DNA of 64,000 nucleotides, taken from contig JAEPNP010000006.1 of the NCBI GenBank assembly GCA_017643395.1, positions 181,398 through 245,397 on the forward strand, in the 5' to 3' direction. Origin of the DNA: Rhodothermales bacterium (GTDB taxonomy: Bacteria; Bacteroidota; Rhodothermia; Rhodothermales; UBA10348). Under the pieces are notes generated by a model. That model was not told the DNA's origin. It searched no databases and saw only the letters and a list, made by a program, of their open reading frames with translations. Below are positions 62,145-64,000 of the stretch, piece after piece (the first letter of the stretch is position 1; every line of letters begins with the position of its first letter). The position numbers and the translations under genes are program-made.

Positions 62145-62771
62145 TTACTTCTTGCGGATCTCGACCACCGAACCCTTGGGGCCGGGGACGGCGCCTTCGA
62201 GCAGGATCAGATTCTGGTCTCCCAGAACCCGAACCACACGAAGGTTCTTGACGGTGACGCGGCGGTTTCCGGTCTGGCCGGCCATACGCATGCCCTTGAA
62301 CACGCGGGATGGATCGGAGCCGGCGCCGATGGCACCCGGCGCGCGCTGGCGGTTGTGCTGGCCGTGCGTGGCGTCGTTGACACCACTGAAGCCGTGGCGC
62401 TTTACCACGCCCTGAAAGCCCTTGCCCTTGGAGGTGCCGGCGACGTCGATGCGCTCGCCCTCCTCGAACAGGTCTTCCACGCGGACTTCGTCTCCGAGGG
62501 CTACCTCTTTCTCGAAGTCGCGCACTTCAAACAGCTTGCGTTTGGGACTGGTGGAGGCCGCCTCGAAATGGCCGCGGAGAGCCTTCGAGGTCCGCTTCTC
62601 CTTGCGTTCGCCCGCACCGAGCTGAACGGCGGAGTAGCCGTCCGTCTCGACCGTCTTGACCTGGGTCACGACGTTCGGGTTCGCTTCGATTACCGTGCAG
62701 ACAAGCTGGTTGCCGGCGTCGTCAAAGACGCTGGTCATCCCAACCTTTCTGCCAATCATTCCTTTGCTCAT
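62145..62771 (-). CDS. rplC: 50S ribosomal protein L3
   Basis: 208 residues with [18 protein letters not shown] at the start and [15 protein letters not shown] in the loop that reaches the peptidyl transferase centre. It does not follow rpsJ directly as usual: a lipoprotein gene and a 124-base hairpin-bearing spacer lie between. Confidence 0.98.
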   Translation of the reverse strand: MSKGMIGRKVGMTSVFDDAGNQLVCTVIEANPNVVTQVKTVETDGYSAVQLGAGERKEKRTSKALRGHFEAASTSPKRKLFEVRDFEKEVALGDEVRVEDLFEEGERIDVAGTSKGKGFQGVVKRHGFSGVNDATHGQHNRQRAPGAIGAGSDPSRVFKGMRMAGQTGNRRVTVKNLRVVRVLGDQNLILLEGAVPGPKGSVVEIRKK

Positions 62772-62801
62772 GTCAGCGTGTGCTCATTGCAATCCCGGTC
62801 T

Positions 62802-62844
62802 GCCGGACGCCGTGCCTTGTCTCAGAGAAGACTCGGCGTCCGGC
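62802..62844. other. Perfect 11-bp inverted repeat upstream of rplC
   Basis: Arms GCCGGACGCCG (62802-62812) and CGGCGTCCGGC (62834-62844) enclose 21 bases that hold a second short stem (GTCT/AGAC). It lies 52 bases after the lipoprotein stop and 31 bases before the rplC start on the minus strand. No T run follows, so an attenuator-like or protein-binding hairpin is more likely than a full terminator. Confidence 0.75.
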
Positions 62845-62895
62845 TGACCTGCCTTTCGGGCCATCCGCGGCGGATTGGTAAGCGCTAGGCCAGAA

Positions 62896-63354
62896 CTACT
62901 GGCGGGTAATGGTGATGACGGCCGGAGCCACCAGCGACGTGCCGAAGAGCTGGTTCAGCAGCACGGCCGTCGTAGCGCCACCGGTCAGGGTGACCACGTT
63001 GTCGCTCGTGTAGGCGTACGTGAACGCCAGCGGGATGGCCTGGCCACCGAGGTTCGCGTTCAGCGTGAAGCTGTTCGTGTTCTCGTTGACCACGTACGTA
63101 CCCGGAACCGTGAGAGGGTCGCCCTCGCGGGGAGTCACGTTCAGTACGAAGGAGTTGTCGGAGCTGTTGGTCAGCACCACGGAAGAGAACGCGGCACCAA
63201 ACGCCTGCAGCTGGCTTCCGTCTGCGTCTTCAACGTTGGTCAGGGCCCAGACGCCGACAAAGGCCTCTGCGTCCGACGGATCGTCGTTGGAATCACAGCC
63301 TACGCCGACGACGGCGATCATCAGTGCGAAAAAGAGGGTGGAGAGCTTGCGCAT
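62896..63354 (-). CDS. Small predicted lipoprotein between rpsJ and rplC
   Basis: 152 residues from ATG 63354: signal [20 protein letters not shown] with lipobox VGVGC (Cys20), followed by the acidic DSNDD linker typical of Rhodothermales lipoproteins. The mature part begins [15 protein letters not shown] and is beta-rich, like the small lipocalin-like lipoproteins of Bacteroidota; family assignment is tentative. The ATG is chosen because the signal peptide starts there; the open frame further upstream overlaps rpsJ. Same strand as its ribosomal neighbours, gaps of 70 and 124 bases. Its position inside the S10 operon is very unusual. Confidence 0.88.
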   Translation of the reverse strand: MRKLSTLFFALMIAVVGVGCDSNDDPSDAEAFVGVWALTNVEDADGSQLQAFGAAFSSVVLTNSSDNSFVLNVTPREGDPLTVPGTYVVNENTNSFTLNANLGGQAIPLAFTYAYTSDNVVTLTGGATTAVLLNQLFGTSLVAPAVITITRQ

Positions 63355-63424
63355 TGTTTTGCTCGTTGGTTTTGGGCCCGCCTCAGGGAAGGGGCCGTTC
63401 AGGAAGCGGGAGGGATTGCCTGAG

Positions 63425-63736
63425 TCAGACCTTGATCTCGACGTCGACGCCACTGGGAAGCTCAAGCTTCATGAGGGCGTCCACCGTCTTGCTCGAAGTC
63501 GACAGGATGTCGATGAGCCGTTTGTGTGAGCGCGTTTCGAACTGCTCACGGCTCTTCTTGTCCACGTGCGGACTGCGAAGCACGGTATAGATCGACTTGC
63601 GGGTCGGAAGCGGGATCGGCCCACTAACCACGGCGCCGGTCGACTTGACCGTCTTTATGATTTTCTCAGAGCTCTTGTCGATCAGCGTGTGATCGTAAGA
63701 CTTGAGCTTGATGCGGATTTTCTGACTCGCTGCCAT
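63425..63736 (-). CDS. rpsJ: 30S ribosomal protein S10 / NusE
   Basis: 103 residues. [21 protein letters not shown] and the loop [28 protein letters not shown] are diagnostic. Also acts in transcription antitermination with NusB. First ribosomal gene of the S10 part, separated from tuf by a 135-base palindromic spacer. Confidence 0.98.
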   Translation of the reverse strand: MAASQKIRIKLKSYDHTLIDKSSEKIIKTVKSTGAVVSGPIPLPTRKSIYTVLRSPHVDKKSREQFETRSHKRLIDILSTSSKTVDALMKLELPSGVDVEIKV

Positions 63737-63760
63737 TGTTCAGTAGTGCGATTTCGAGTT

Positions 63761-63863
63761 CAGATTTGTTCAGGGTAAGGCGGGCAAGGCGAGGGACCGG
63801 AGGCGTGCCGAGGCACGTCGAGGATCCCGAGTCCGCAGCCCAACGCAGCCCTGGGCAAATCTG
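63761..63863. repeat. Long imperfect palindrome (REP/MITE-like) between tuf and rpsJ
   Basis: Outer arms CAGATTTGTTCAGGG (63761-63775) and CCCTGGGCAAATCTG (63849-63863) pair with two mismatches; further inside, CGTGCC/GGCACG and several GC blocks also pair, so the 103 bases can fold into one long hairpin. The inner text, with GGATCC flanked by GC-rich blocks, looks like dispersed palindromic repeats of bacterial genomes. No ORF is inside. Confidence 0.7.
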
Positions 63864-63871
63864 GGCCGAAA

Positions 63872-64000
63872 TCAGTCGAGGATTTTCGATACAACGCCGG
63901 CGCCGACGGTACGGCCGCCCTCGCGGATGGCGAAGCGCAGGCCCTGCTCCATGGCAACAGGCACAATCAGCTTCACCTTGAACTGCGTGTTGTCGCCCGG
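63872..64000 (-). CDS. tuf: Elongation factor Tu, C-terminal end (cut by window edge)
   Basis: The last 42 residues before TGA at 63872-63874, in frame to the right edge: [20 protein letters not shown] then [20 protein letters not shown] and a final Asp, an exact EF-Tu domain 3 ending. tuf before rpsJ is the standard str-S10 layout. Confidence 0.97.
   Translation of the reverse strand, partial: PGDNTQFKVKLIVPVAMEQGLRFAIREGGRTVGAGVVSKILD

Overview
The window is GC-rich and gene-dense and reads as chromosome from a Rhodothermia/Rhodothermales-type bacterium (Bacteroidota/Rhodothermota group). The evidence is a type IX secretion C-terminal sorting domain on a secreted protein, a lipoprotein opening with a Cys-Asp-Ser-Asn-Asp-Asp motif after the lipobox, the cysteine-free forms of S14 and L36, a Bacteroidota-like secY-map-rpmJ order, and few clear Shine-Dalgarno sequences. 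This is inference from gene content; no 16S gene is present. No tRNA, rRNA, CRISPR array, insertion sequence or phage gene was seen.

Region 1 (1-16.2 kb) is mixed housekeeping. It holds the 3' end of an unidentified gene, a dipeptide epimerase, a minus-strand run (MnmM-type methyltransferase, NRDE protein, OsmC protein), a multi-membrane SpoIIE-type phosphatase overlapping aroB, a 48-bp direct repeat, the giant tamB, a membrane-anchored AraC regulator with a degenerate receiver domain, a secreted Asp-box protein with a T9SS tail followed by two hairpins, and a class I/II aminotransferase.

Region 2 (16.3-25.2 kb, minus strand) starts with a five-gene overlapping run: LolD-like ATPase, FtsX permease, AttH/CrtC lipocalin lipoprotein, HsdR-N nuclease-fold protein and HAL2-type phosphatase. 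Next comes gdhA, preceded by a perfect LacI-family-like palindrome, and then pyrR-pyrB.

Region 3 (25.4-44.2 kb): a DUF58 / M28 peptidase / M20 amidohydrolase / DUF2461 run on the plus strand; a minus-strand run of four-repeat membrane protein, prmA, mrp and a NifU-domain protein; a partner-switching signalling set (SpoIIE phosphatase, STAS antagonist, RsbW-like kinase); aat-pfkA-ubiE; a run of biotin carrier, SDR and a three-gene zinc/manganese ABC transporter; and def.

Region 4 (44.2-64.0 kb, minus strand) holds ruvX, an HU-like protein and rsh, then the complete S10-spc-alpha ribosomal supercluster from tuf (cut by the window edge) through rplQ, closed by a clear intrinsic terminator. Its oddities are a small lipoprotein gene between rpsJ and rplC, a long imperfect palindrome between tuf and rpsJ, a structured spacer between rpmD and rplO, no infA at its usual place, and a roughly 110-residue LEA-like acidic tail on L17.

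The most unusual candidates are the lipoprotein embedded in the S10 operon with its flanking hairpins, the L17 tail, the four-repeat membrane protein divergent from the partner-switching operon, and the pseudo-receiver membrane regulator.
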